A DNA stretch of 64,000 nucleotides from Pascua guehoae (taxonomy: Eukaryota; Basidiomycota; Tremellomycetes; Trichosporonales; Trichosporonaceae), in NCBI GenBank assembly GCA_001600415.1, contig BCJX01000014.1, positions 124,001 to 188,000 of the forward strand, written 5' to 3'. Of this stretch, positions 30,142 to 42,116 are shown piece by piece. The position numbers and the translations under genes are program-made. The notes below the pieces were generated by a model, which did not search any database, was not told the DNA's origin, and worked only from the letters and a program-made list of their open reading frames with translations. Numbering within the stretch: position 1 is the stretch's first letter; each line of letters begins with the position of its first letter.

Positions 30142-32911
30142 ATGCGTCCCCTCCGCGCCACGGGCGGGTCGTTCTTCTCCGCGGTGCTCCTCGTCGCCGC
30201 AACGTGCATCGCCGCAAACCCCGTCCCGCGCGCGCGCGGTGTGAACGCGCCGCGCGGCGACGCAGACGGTCTTGATACGGCCGACATTCTCGACGTTGCT
30301 TTTGGCCTCGACTTAAGCTCCAACTCTCCTTCTACAGACTCTAACTCTCATCACCCTCCTTCCAAATCACCTCCACCTACCGACCCTGCGGACGCCGCCG
30401 ACCCCGACTATGACGCGGACCGCGACCTCGCCCCGCTGTCGATGGGCGACATTCTCCGTGCCGCCGGCGTGCATCCCTTTGAAATCGTCGACCGTGCGCC
30501 GGAGGGATGGCTCGGCCGCTGGCTCATGGGCGGAGAGGGCGCGGTGACCGTCACGGTGAGCTTGCACTCTTGTCTGGGGCCGGGCGGCCTGGTGTGTGTT
30601 GGGTGTTCGCGCGGTCATTGTCACCGCCATCGCGACTTTCTTTGTCACCTCGGTCACGCTCCGACCCCGTCCACCCCTCCCAACTCCTACCCAAACATCC
30701 GGTCCTGAACACCCCCACGCCCATACTAACCCCCAGCTCGGCGACGCCAACCTCACCCTCCCCCACCGCCCCGCGGCATTCCCCGACCTCGGACCCGCCA
30801 TCTCCCTCCCTCTAACCGGGACTCTCGTCCCATTCACCTCGCTCCACGCCAGCAAGCACGAGGAGGACGCCACATCCGGCAGCCCCGAACCCCCCGAGCG
30901 CGCCTGTGTCCGCACACCCGCACGCCGGCCCAGTACACCAGGCAAGCCATACACGATTGTACTCGTCGAGCGCGGCGGTTGCGACTTTGCCACAAAGGTC
31001 CGCGCCGCGCAGAGTCGTGGTGCTGCCGCCGTCGTCGTGGGCGATACCGTCGCGTTCACGGGCGAGACGGATGAGGAGGGCCGGAAACGCGAGAATCTCA
31101 TTACGATGTACTCGCCAGGTACGTTCTGGTTCACGTCCGGGCGCGATGTCTGGAGGGAGGCACTGGAGAGGGGTGGGAGTGGAAGGCAAAGCCTGGAGAC
31201 TGTATCGACGCTGGGTCCGGTTTGATCGACCTGCCTTATCAAGCATGCACCAGGGGGCGAGGCAAGTGTGAATGCTGCCTTTCATCTCTCGGGAGTGCAG
31301 GACGCGGTCACGGGGGCTCGGGGTACGCTGCCTGCAGCCTCTGGATGCTGTCCTTCTCAAAGCTTATTGGCGGGATAGGAGCTGCTCTCACTCCGGATTG
31401 TGCACTGGGCGTGGTGGCAATGCTGGCGCCAGCTTTGTCGGCGTAGGCGATGGCCAGCGCCAGCGGTATCGAGCATTCACTGTCTTTGGAGGATTGAAGT
31501 GTCACGTCCTCCGTTACCCCTCACTACCCCAGTCGCATTGGGTTATCGCCTTGGTTCCTCCGCCCCCACCCTCTCCAGGCGGGAACACTGACATCCAGAG
31601 GACACATCGAGCATCATCATCCCGAGCGTCTTTGTCTCGCGCGCGAGCTACCTCACTCTCCGCGACCTCCTCGTCAACCACACCAAGGGCCTCGAGGTTG
31701 AAATTGGCGAGGCAGAGGACGATGGAAGGTGGGTCTCTTTATGTTTACACGGTGTCTGACGCTAGCGCGCTCGGCAATCTCTTGACATTTGCTCTCCTCA
31801 TGCCCTCATTATTCCTCCTTGCAACGATTGCCGCACACCGGGTGCGCGTAGCTCGGTAAGTTTCGCAATTTCGCGTTGGTGTATCCTCGTTACGCCCTCG
31901 TTTAGTCACTGTATTCATCTTCCACTGCACTCACACCCTGGACTCCGCATTTCCTCCAAGACCCGTCTCTAACCATCAGCCAACGCGAGGCGAACCGCGC
32001 GCCCCCAACTGTGGTCCTCTCCCTTCCTGAACGCGTGTGGTCGCCGGATATTGTATGGGAAAAAGACGACTCGGAGTCTGACAAGGATGTGGAAGTAGAC
32101 GCAGTAGGGGCTGGCGGCGTGGAAGAAAACGATTCCGGGCCGGCAGACAATGCCGGCACAGACGCGGCGGCACGTACCGAACACGATAGACTTGGAGACG
32201 GTGCAACTTCCCCTGACACGCCCGACACGAATGAAGCCGATGACGAAGCCGAGACGACAGACACTGTGCCGCCCCCGAAACCCCGGCGGTCTGGAAAGGA
32301 GCGGCGCAAGAGCAAGCGGTACTATTCGAAAGACGAGTGCGCCATCTGCATGGACAACTTCCACCGGGGCGAGGTAGTGCGCATCCTCCCGTGCGGACAT
32401 GTGTTCCACAAGGACGAGTGTGACGAGTGGCTCCTCAAGTGGCGAAAGCTGGTATGTGTTTGGTCGTCTTGTCTCCAAGGAGAAAACAGGTCTCGACCCC
32501 GAGGGCACGCTGGAAGTGGAACAGGGGCTAATTGCCACGCTCGATCACGAGTCTTGGCTGACACCGCAGTGTCCCACATGCCGTGCCGACGTCACAGTAT
32601 CAGTTGGCGATCTTTCGGGTTCGACCACACTCACGCCGGTCGTGACCGGCACAGGCGAGGCGGCTGGCGCGAGCGGAGCGGGAGAAGTGGCTGGTCATGC
32701 AGACGGGGCCGTGGAGGATGCCGAAGGGGGCATGTCTTGGGCACGCCTGGCAGGGTGGCGTGATCGGGTGGGCGCCAGCGTGGGCGGCGCGGCACGCTCA
32801 GTGAGTGAGTCACTGCGTGCCGTTGTGCGTCGCCCCGGTGCACAAGCAGCGGCGCCCCCAGGAGCTCAAGAGGTTGCAAACGAACGCACCCCGCTTGTCG
32901 GGCATGTGTAG
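30142..32911 (+). CDS. PA-TM-RING E3 ubiquitin ligase
   Basis: A membrane-bound ubiquitin ligase of the endosome/vacuole type (RNF13/RNF167-like architecture). Six exons (30142-30555, 30737-31118, 31599-31728, 31766-31855, 31980-32451, 32570-32911) give 609 residues. In order: signal peptide (SFFSAVLLVAATCIAA, residues 10-25), a lumenal protease-associated domain (KPYTIVLVERGGCDFATKVR then GAAAVVVGDT, about 210-260; IPSVFVSRASYLTLRDL follows), one transmembrane helix (LLTFALLMPSLFLLATIAAH, about 317-336), an acidic cytosolic linker, and a RING-H2 finger at about 450-490 (CAIC, LPCGHVFHKDEC, CPTC). The ligand spacing is H-x3-C where H-x2-C is usual. The C-terminus is low complexity. The middle intron is 480 nt. 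Membrane topology is inferred from the hydrophobic segments. Confidence 0.85.
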
Positions 32912-35900
32912 TGGGCTGGCGTGTAGTCGAGATTCCAGCGAACTGTTTGTGCCGCTGGTGTCAATGCGCAGCCCTGCCCCTCTATCTCCTGGCCCCTCCC
33001 GTTCCACTCTCACGGCCACCCCCTCACGGCAGCCACGTTCAATCTCCACTCATCCGGCACCACCGCCTCGGCGCTGCTGCTGCTGCACCGGCCCGCGCAT
33101 CTGCACCTAGCTTACACCTGCGCGCTCTCGTACACTACCCACCGACCTGGCGGTACGTGCCCCCGTTGTTCTGTTGTATGCCGTCGATCCAATGCCACGC
33201 CCGCCATGACCTTTTGGATCGGCAGTGATCGTACTCGAGCACTGGGGTATTTGTGGGACCCGCACTGACGGAGGTAACGGGGTACCGGTGTACCGTGCGC
33301 GGTGTACCGTGCGGACCCGCTAGCAGCTGACTCGGACGTGTTCGTGTTCGTGCTCGGTTGTTCGAGGTGCAGTGCACAGGGCGGCATGATAGGGTTGACG
33401 GGCAGTAGACGCACGCGGCCAGGCGGTTGCAGGACGTGCATTAATGTCGGGCTCTGTGGTGAGTCCTCAAGTGGCAGCGCGCCATGATGGGAATGTAAAC
33501 CGCGGTCTCGGATAGCGTATCTTGTTCAAGAAGGCAGCGAGCAGCGTGCCATGGGTCGGGTGTCAGCATTCGAGACGACGCTGTGAAGGGATATGGGGCC
33601 GGGAGGTACGCGGTACGCGGTGTTACACGCTGCACATGGCACAGGCTGTGCGTATCGCGGTCTGAGAGATGTTGCACAGATTGTCGTGATCGGCAGTGAC
33701 AAGCGTTCTCGTCCAACTGACGTCTTGGCGCCGTCTGCGTGCGATGACACCGTGCTGACCATTGGCCTGACCTACGTTTACACGTCCACTAGTCGCTAGC
33801 ATGTATGGCTACGGACTAGACTGACGCGCTGATACACGATACGTGACACGCAATCCGTGACGCATGGTATGGCAGTCTGCGCGACGGTCGTTGGCCGTTG
33901 GGGTTGGGTTGGGCTTGTTGCGGGACCGTGTGGGACCGTCGCTTTGGCAGATGGATCCACCATTGCAGACACCTGCCAGCGCGGCAACGAAGAACGAAGT
34001 TGACGACCAACACTCCTCCAACCTGGCGGTAGACTGCAGGTGGATACCACGACGTATGCAACGCGTGCAAGACAGCGTGTAGTCCCCGTCATGGAGCCCC
34101 AAAGCGGCCTGACAAGCCTGGCATTGCGCATCACTCGCAACGCATCATGCCTCATTAGGTCTGTTGGTCGTCCGTTGCCAGTTGACTAGTTGGCGTGTTG
34201 ACATGTCCATGTCCACGTTGCATGCACTGTTCCAGCGATCGAGCATAGCGAATGGTCGCGGATAAGGACATGGACAGATTGCCATTCGACTGGGAGCATT
34301 TCGCCTCGTGGACCCGGAGCAGGGAAGGACTTGCACCACGGCACGCACGCGGCACGCGCTCCCAGCCGTGCAGCCGTGCAGCTGTGACGGGCAGCAGCAG
34401 CCAGCGGGCACTGCGTCAAAGGCACCCGGCACAACACACAACACACGACACACAGCACACGGCACACGGTACCCATTGACGTCTCACTCCCACTCACATG
34501 CTCACACCGGCGCGACATGCACACCCACCCCACCCTCCAGCCATGCCAGCCAGCCACCGCTTGGCATCCACGGCCACCTAGCCCAGCACCGAGCCCTCTG
34601 CCTCGTTGCACCCCCGCGTCACCGATCACGCACATGGACCGATCGGGGTCTGGATCTAGACCCACCCCTCGCGGATCCGCCGATCCCCGAGCTCCATCAA
34701 ACGCATACCGTGACCCCCTTCGGGTGCAGGTCTCCCGTCTCGGGTCTGCGTCTCGGAAATGGCTCCGCGCGTGTGCAGCCGACTGCGCTGCTGCATGAGC
34801 ACACCGGCCGGGGGACAGCGGGCAGCGGGCAGCACAGCGGCGTGTACGGGGACATGCAGGGGTTTGGAATGACGCCCCGGGGCAAGACGCCCTGCGCCTA
34901 TACACCCCTGTCGCCCCCCGTCGCCCCCCCCTTCCCCCCGCCACTCGCCATTCGTCCGGTGCCCGCCGTGCACCTGCTCCACCAGCCGTGTTCGATGGGC
35001 GCATTCCACTGCGCCCGGCAACGCTGCGCCGTTCCAGCACGCAGCGCCCAAGACTGCCCCGGGTCCCCCAGTGGCACCGTCCAAGCCGCCCGCTGCCTGC
35101 ACTGGCAGCTGGCTGCACTGGCTGCTGTTTGACGGGCGCGTCAACAGCCATGGCTCGTTTGGGACACTCACACTCGTAGCTGCGGCGGTGGTGGCCGCTC
35201 GCATGCCCACACTCCGTCTAGGCGGCTGACGTCGAGCTCGTCATGGGACCAGTGGGATCTGGTGGTGATGTAGCGTACTGCTGTGTTGGACGTCGACCCA
35301 GAGGAAACCTCGTGGCGGCCGTGGCGGTGAATCATGGCGGTGGATCATGGCTGCGTGCTCCCATCCAAGTGCACAGTTGCATGCTACAGATGACACGGGA
35401 GGCAGTACACACACGGGACGACGCCGACGACACCGGGTACTCTGTCCTCTGGATCAGTGCCGGAGGGTACAACGCAGCATGGAATGGAATGCAACTGGGA
35501 TGAAACCAGCACAACCCCCTCGCTGCGCACGGCTCCTTTGGCTCACACGTTTCCATCGTCTCCACGGATCAGTGTCACTTGTCACTTGTCACTATCGTAA
35601 TCCCCGCAGGCCCGCAATGACCCCGCAGAGCCGCTGCTCGGCAGCTCGGCCAGCTCGGCCCGTGCGGCAGGCATGCAGTACACACTTCTGGCCCCCCAGG
35701 CGGGTTAGGGAGTCAAACTAACCCCTGGTCAATTGTCTGGCCATGCCCCCCCGGTGCTGGCCACGGTGCTGGCCCCGGAAGCAAGCCAAGGTGGGGAGGG
35801 AGTGAGTCTGTGTGTGGCATGTGGAGGAGGGAGGGAGGGAGGACTGCATGTGGTGATGAGCAGATTGTCGCTGGCTCCGAGCCCCATGTACCCGTGTCCG

Positions 35901-37041
35901 TGTCCGTGTCCGTGTCCGTGTGCCAAAACAGCACGGATGGGGTCTGTGTCCCACGCTCCAGACGCTCAACATCCCCGGGGCCAAAGGGGGCTGATTAAAG
36001 AAAACACAACAGAAAACAAGGTACACGCACACACGCACACACGCACACACGCACGCACGCACGCATGCAGCGCCCAACACAACACAACACAGCACTCTGA
36101 GCACGGCCCGGCACGCTGTACGACCGCACCACCGTACGGCAGTAGGGCAGGGGGACACGGGGGGCGCAATAGAAGGGCCAGTGTAGGTGGTCGGGTTTGG
36201 TGACGACAGAGCACAGGCCGAGGAGGGATACCACCCAGACAGTCTGACGATAGCCACGGAATAGCCACTAGACGACAACAATGCACAGCAAGTGGCATGG
36301 GACACTGCATGAAGCGCACAGCACGCCATTTCCACCCCAGCGCGTCCACTGCGCGTCACTAGTGTCACCCTCTGTCGCCGGCGACGACGTGTTTTGCTGT
36401 CCCAGGACCGACCCGCAGACGCCACATGCGTCGGTATCATCATCACAAGGCTGCCCAAGACTGTACACTGCTGCTGTCAGCCGTGTCTTGGTATCCTCGC
36501 GTCCTCACGTCCTCGTGTTCGACAAACTCGGTATCGCCTGCACCCAACTTTTCGTCCCAGCAACCACCCCATCCTACTTGCGCAACACTCTGGCAACATT
36601 TTGATAAATCCCTCATCCTTACGCCGTCATCATTCCCTCTTCGCTAGACAAGTGATCGAGCAGACCACACACCGACAACAACGACGCCGACAGACACCGC
36701 AGCCACGGAATATTACTTTGGCTCGCAGCCAACAGTGCAAGCTACACCGCCCTGCTTTTTTTTTTTTTTCTTGGCCAAGACTTTGCGCGCGTTTCGTCGT
36801 GGCATTTGTCGCTTGTATCTTGTTCTCGCGTCACCTGTCCCTACGCATCTTTGCAACCCCGCCCCAAACATTCGACGCCCTCGTCTGCACTCGCTCGCTC
36901 GCTCGCTCGAGTCAGTCAAGTCTTGCCCGCCCTTCCCCCCCGCGGCTTTCCACACACACACTCTCGTACCGCCCGTCACTCGCCGCTCGCCGCTGTGACC
37001 ATCCTGCACGACTCTGCATTGCTCTCGAAGTTGGACATAAA
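32912..37041. other. 4.1-kb gene-free block upstream of the C2H2 factor
   Basis: No supported gene. Minus-strand frames such as 34186-35151 and 35718-36458 have Cys/Arg/His-rich compositions typical of shadow translation and no domain. Simple repeats include CACAACACAC/CACGGCACAC (34427-34470), GTGTCC units (35891-35922) and a CACACG run (36026-36065). The segment 36400-37041 looks like a long pyrimidine-rich 5' leader with a T13 tract (36757-36770) and several short upstream ATG frames. The size is unusual for this compact genome and may reflect complex regulation or an undetected RNA gene. Confidence 0.5.
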
Positions 37042-39817
37042 ATGCCACCCGGAACCCGCAGTGCAACTCCCCGACTGTCCCCGTCCCCGCCCCCAGCCCC
37101 TCGCGCCATGTACGGCTTCAACTACCTGACGCCCTCGACCGCGCCAGGCGCGCCAGCGACGCAAACCGCACCAGGACGAGTCCCATCACCCGCCTCTGCT
37201 CCTGGCACTGCAGCAGCGCCAGCTCCAACGGTCGCAATCCCGCCATCATCGACAAATTCCGCCGCTGGCGATCCCCCGCTGGCGTGCCCGTCAACCTCCA
37301 CGTCGGCGTCGTCGTCTGGGCCACCCCCGGCTGACCAGATCGACCCGCTCGACCGTCTCGACCGCCTCGTAGGAGCTGCTGCTGGCACTGCCCCCGCATC
37401 GCCAGCACCAGGGAGCCAGAGCCAGAACCATAGCCAGAGCCAGAGCCAAAACCACAGCCAGGGCCACGGCGACACGCCCATGTTCACGACTCCCAGCGCA
37501 AACCACTTACCGCTGTCCAACTCGAACACGTCCGACCCCGCCAGCGGCAGTCTGGGCTCCCACGCCACTCCGGTGTCCGCCACAAACCCCAACCCTGCGC
37601 TCAACGGCCCCAGCCACGGCTTCCCCAACCCAAACGCCAACCAGGCTCCGCAGGGAGGGCCAAACCAGGGCCAAGCCCACCTCAACGGTCTGTACCCTTA
37701 CCAACACATGGGCTGGACGCCGCCGCCGCCCCTCGACCTCGACTGGGGCAACCGCGACATGCTCCTGCTGCCCATTGCCACGTTCCCAGCTCCCCCGCCG
37801 ATCCTCGCGCGCCGACGCGACAGGGAGCGCAGGTATGACCGTCCCTCGCCCCACCCGTACGACTATGACCGCATCGGCGTCGGTACACCGCCGCACCACA
37901 CTGTCGGGCACGCTCACCCGCCTCCGCCCCCGCCGCAGGCGGCCCAGCAGCACGCGCCGCACCCGCAGCACCAGCAGCATCTCCAGCAGCCACACCCCCA
38001 GCATCCCCAGCACCCCCAGCCGCACCCGCACGGATACGCGCCGTACCCTGGTCCGGGACCCGCCACGCCGCACGTGCACTACCACACCCCCACGCCGCTG
38101 CACTACACCAACGGCTCGCTCCTGCGCGACGACACAGGCACGCCCAGCCCGCTCCTGGCCCCCGCGCCGCGCGAGCTGCCCTCTGCCGCAGCGGGCCCCT
38201 CCACATCGAGCACGGGCGCCAACGACGGCCCAGGTCCTTCAGGCTACTACGAGTATGAACGCTACGACGACCGCCCGCCCACAGTCGAAGGCTACGTCCC
38301 GCCCCGCCTCCGCCCGGCTCCACCCCGCCTCGCCCCCGCCCTCGGTCTCGGCTGGCCCTCGGCGTTCGGACCCAGCGGCAGCCCCAGCGGACCCGGCCCC
38401 GGTGCACCGCCCCCCGGTCCCTCGGGTGGCCCAGGCAGCGCCGGCTCGGGCTCGGGCGTCACCATGGGCTTTGACCCGCAGGCGCCGCCCCAGGGGTTAG
38501 TGCCCCAGCAGCTCAACGGCGTCAACGGATATCCCCTCATGAACGGCTATCGCGACGACTGGCAGGATACCCTCAGTGCCGGCACGCCGGGGACGCCGAC
38601 CGAGCCAGAGCCCCCGCGCAGGGGGGGCCGGAGGGCGGGATCGGCGCCAACTGCGGTGAGTCCGAGTTTGAATCTGGGCCAGTGGCGCGCCAGTGTGCCG
38701 AGCTGCATTGTTCCACTGCCGCAGCTGTGCGGTACATCTCCCGTCGCTACTACAAAGTACAATCCCACCCTCACACCAACGTCAAACGATGAGATCCACA
38801 TGGCCAACCTCGCTTCCCACTCCCCACTCCCACCTGCCTCCCAAGACATCTTCCCTCTTCCACCACCCCATATCTGACCCCCCCCCCCCCCCCCCCCCCG
38901 CCGACCTTTCGCTCACACCCAGCGCCGCTTCCCATGCCCCGACTGCAACGAGGCATTCACACGCCGCAACGACCTCGTCGTGAGTACTCCTACTCCCCGC
39001 AGTGGGAGTGGTGCGTGTTCGCAATTGTGCACGGGGCTGATTGGGCTGACCACAGCGTCACCGCCGCAAGCATAGTACGTCTACGTCACGCCAGTCGGCG
39101 TTGGAGATTCAGGCGTGCATCACAGTGTACAGAGTGCTGACGCAACCCACAGCCGGCGAGAAGCCGTTTGCGTGTCCAGTGTGCGGGAGCGCGTTTGTGA
39201 GTTGCTACGGATGCTTTCCCCCTCGCGTCTCCGATTCGCACGACCCCACTCCGTCTCTGCTCTCGGCGTGGATCGCCGCTCGCTTAAATGACGGCGTCTG
39301 TCAATACGCCACAACCCCGTTCTACCAGATTTCTCCCACTCAAATCTGCCACATCTGCCACACTTCTCGGTCTTGTCCCCGTCTCCCCCCCACACCATCC
39401 TCAGCGCAGCCATTCTTCCCCAAACCAGTTCTCTTTAACAGGTTTCCCATCGTTACGGGATTCCCACTTCTTGATTTGGGGTAGCATCTGGCAAATACTC
39501 TCATGGCGACAGTTTTGTTACGCACCACACTCCCTCGTCATCTACCCCACTTTGCCCACTTTAAATCCCATCCTCGCCCACTCTACCCACTATAACATCC
39601 CACCATTGCCCACCCCCCTATCCCATGCCCGGGTGTCACGACCACCATCACCGTTTCCTCTACTCACACACAGGCTCGCAAGGACAAACTCCTCATGCAC
39701 ATCCAGCGTGCCGAGGTGTGCCGTGCACGTGCACCGCCACGTCCGCCACGGGGCGGCCGCCGCGGCGGAAGTGCGGGCGCTGCGGGGCAGGGTCCGGCTC
39801 CCGCAGCGAGTAACTAG
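37042..39817 (+). CDS. Proline-rich C2H2 zinc-finger transcription factor
   Basis: Five exons (37042-38655, 38923-38979, 39056-39074, 39153-39196, 39674-39817) give 625 residues. The first 535 are low complexity: Ser/Ala/Pro-rich, an SQSQNHSQ tract, a His/Gln/Pro domain (HPQHQQHLQQPHPQHPQHPQ) and Pro/Gly-rich sequence, as in activation domains. The DNA-binding part is at the C-terminus: finger 1 CPDCNEAFTRRNDLVRHRRK followed by H, linker HTGEKPF, finger 2 CPVCGSAFARKDKLLMH with a late Cys (RAEVC) in place of the second His. An Arg/Gly-rich tail follows. The zinc-finger exons are short and separated by introns of 267, 76, 78 and 477 nt. The start MPPGTRS follows a long leader; the frame stays open upstream to 36394 but the sequence there looks non-coding. 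Target genes unknown. Confidence 0.85.
38878..38899. repeat. Pure C tract near a 3' splice site
   Basis: About 22 consecutive C on the coding strand in intron 1 of the C2H2 gene, ending about 23 nt before the acceptor at 38922. Length is uncertain because homopolymers are error-prone. Confidence 0.9.
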
Positions 39818-40393
39818 AGTGGCAACGTGCACAAGTGTGAGTGGTGCGTGTGGCTGTGGAAACTGACCCCACCAGCAAGATTGATGGAGAGCGAGAGAGA
39901 GGAGAGAGGAAGGAGAGGAAGGAGAGGAGGAAAGAGCCAAGTTGGTGGGGAGGTAGGATCAGAGTGGGGAAGGGGGGAGATAAAAACGCCATCCCAAACC
40001 GATCGTGAGATCGCGAGGAGCGCCAACATTATACACTTTCAGAGTACAGTCCGTTTCCGTTTTCCGTTTCCGTCTCTGCGACACCAAGTCTGCAACACAG
40101 TCCCGCGAGTCAAGCCCGAAACTGTCCCCAACTGTCCCCTAGCGCGATCGCCGAGCCAATCTCTCAGGCGATCTCTGCGTCCTCGCCGACCGCAGAGTTC
40201 ACGTCCGCCGCCCGCCGCGTCCACCGCATCCGCCGCGTCCAGGTCCCGCGCCACATGTACGTATCGACGGCGCAATGTAATGTAGCATAGCCGCTTGTGA
40301 GCGTGAGACACACCTTGGTTGCGTCGAATCGTAGCATACATGTAGTCTATGTCCTTGCAGTGTGCCTGGCAACGGACATTGTGACCGGCATGG

Positions 40394-40450
40394 GATAGTC
40401 TGAGGCTGAGAGTGGCGTGCCAGATAGTCTGAGGCTGAGAGTGGCGTGCA
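40394..40450. repeat. Perfect 29-bp tandem duplication
   Basis: Two adjacent copies of a unit beginning GATAGTCTGAGGCTGAGAGT, at 40394 and 40423. Confidence 0.9.
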
Positions 40451-40526
40451 TGTACATGTGCTGTGGGGATGGCCTGGTATGGCGTCGTGGCGGTGCCACT
40501 GGATCGGTGCCACTGGAGTGGGTGTA

Positions 40527-40586
40527 CTCGGTCCACAGTCCACTCGGTCCACAGTCCACTCGGTCCACTATCCACTCGGTCCACAA
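40527..40586. repeat. 16-bp tandem array CTCGGTCCACAGTCCA
   Basis: About 3.7 copies with a period of 16 bp, the third changed to CTATCCA. Related TCCACTCTGTCC words continue to 40610. Confidence 0.9.
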
Positions 40587-42116
40587 ACGCTTCTCGATCC
40601 ACTCTGTCCCGTGTGCCCCCGGTCCACCAGACCCTGCCAGACTCCCAACTATCATGCCGAGCCTTGCATTGCAGTGAGCGTCACCGGGCCAACCCGTCAG
40701 AGTCTCCTAAGATGGTGCAATACATTCGCCGAGCGCTAGCCGACAGCTTGGACCCGAACGATTGACGAAGCGACAGAATGGGCCGTCTGTCGTGTTACCA
40801 GCAGATCGTTTCTGGGTCGGGTGCACTCGGATGTCCTCGAGTTTACTCCACACGTGCAATGGGGTGGTGGCGACGGTGTGCGCTGCAGGTGGGCATGGCA
40901 GACATGACGTGGTGGGCAGGGCAACTCGTGTTTGGTTCGAGTTCCCGTCGCATGGCAGGTTGTACCCAACGCCACCGCCACGGCACGGGTGTCAGCCTGC
41001 GCACCTCACATGTCCAAGCGGTGCATGCACATGTTCATTTGTGCCTGTGGTGTCTCGCAACAAGACAAGTGGCTGCAGCCGTCTGTGCGTCTCTGCACGC
41101 TCGAGTGTGACCCACCCTCCCTCCTGGACCACAGTTACATGACCAGGACCGAGGACAGCGTACAGCGTCACCAACACACCGAAATGCATACAACCAGCCG
41201 GACTCGAGACTCCGACAGTCGGAGAGCCACCACCACCAACTCGGCTGCAGGCAGCAGGCACCAACCCACAGTGGACGTCGTACCACCGCCTGGCCGCGGC
41301 CGTATCGACCAGGCACGGGTCTCGTGGCAATCGTGACAAAACGCTCAAGGCTCGGGGGTTCTGGATCCTGCTCATGAAAACCGGGCACATGCATGACAAG
41401 CGAATGATTCGGTCAGCCCGGTGTCTCCCTCGGGCCCCTCCCTCGGGGGCCGGTACGCCCTCTGCTCCGAGCCCAACCGCTCGCTATCACCATGGCCTGT
41501 CAGTCAAGCTGGGACGAGGTTGTGTGCATGCATAGGTCGCGGGCGCAGGCAGCCAAGCGATCAAGCGAAGTCTGGAGCCGTACTGTACAGTGGCACGATG
41601 CAGCCCATAGTGGTGGCTGTGGTGGTGCACGGGTGGTGGTGAGGATCTGGGTAATTTACAGTTTAAAAACAAGGCGGCGGTCATGTCGCCCGGGGGTTTT
41701 TCGTGCAAATCGCATTTCAAAAGGGTCCACTCGCGAGCGCCAAGAAGCTGCAAACGGCCTGCAATTCCGGACAAACCATTATTCCCATCCACCTCTCTTC
41801 CAGACCTTTGAGGCTTCTGGCTCGCACCCCAGTACCCACCCCCTCGCGCAGGCTCCGGTGGCCCCGCCCGCCCCGTCCCTTCGCCCCACAGCACCGCACC
41901 GTGCGCGCAGGCCGACGAGGCGCGCAGGCGGCAGTCTCCACTTTGCCGGCCACTAGCCCCCTTGAGGCTCATGCCTTGATTTCCGATCTCCTGATCGTCG
42001 TCCAACCCCACCCACGGCGTGAATAATCAAACCCTTCGTCCATCTCTCGGCCCCACATCCCAATCTCCATCTCATCTCTCTTCTCTCTTCTCCATTCCCA
42101 CACCACAGCGGCACGC

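Larger units (their letters stand above)
39818..42116. other. Intergenic region with tandem duplications
   Basis: About 2.3 kb without a supported gene. Contains a purine-rich GAGAGGAA tract (39890-39935), a perfect 29-bp duplication, and a 16-bp array, both listed separately. The final ~100 bp are a C/T-rich leader for the NmrA-like gene. Confidence 0.55.

Noticed and set aside
34186..35151. 321-codon minus-strand frame
   Set aside because: Cys/Arg/Gly-rich shadow composition, repeat content, no recognisable domain.
35700..35732. GGGTTAGGGAG as telomeric repeat
   Set aside because: Only a single unit and inside gene-flanking DNA.
35718..36458. 246-codon minus-strand frame
   Set aside because: Composition is Cys/Arg/Val-rich and arises partly from CACACG and GTGTCC simple repeats; no motifs or splice support.
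36394..37041. 216-residue N-terminal extension of the C2H2 protein
   Set aside because: The upstream in-frame stretch includes homopolymer-derived Phe runs and leader-like pyrimidine tracts; MPPGTRS is a better start.
40930..40960. GGTTCGAGTTCCC as a tRNA B box
   Set aside because: One base too long for the B-box consensus, and no matching A box or cloverleaf upstream.
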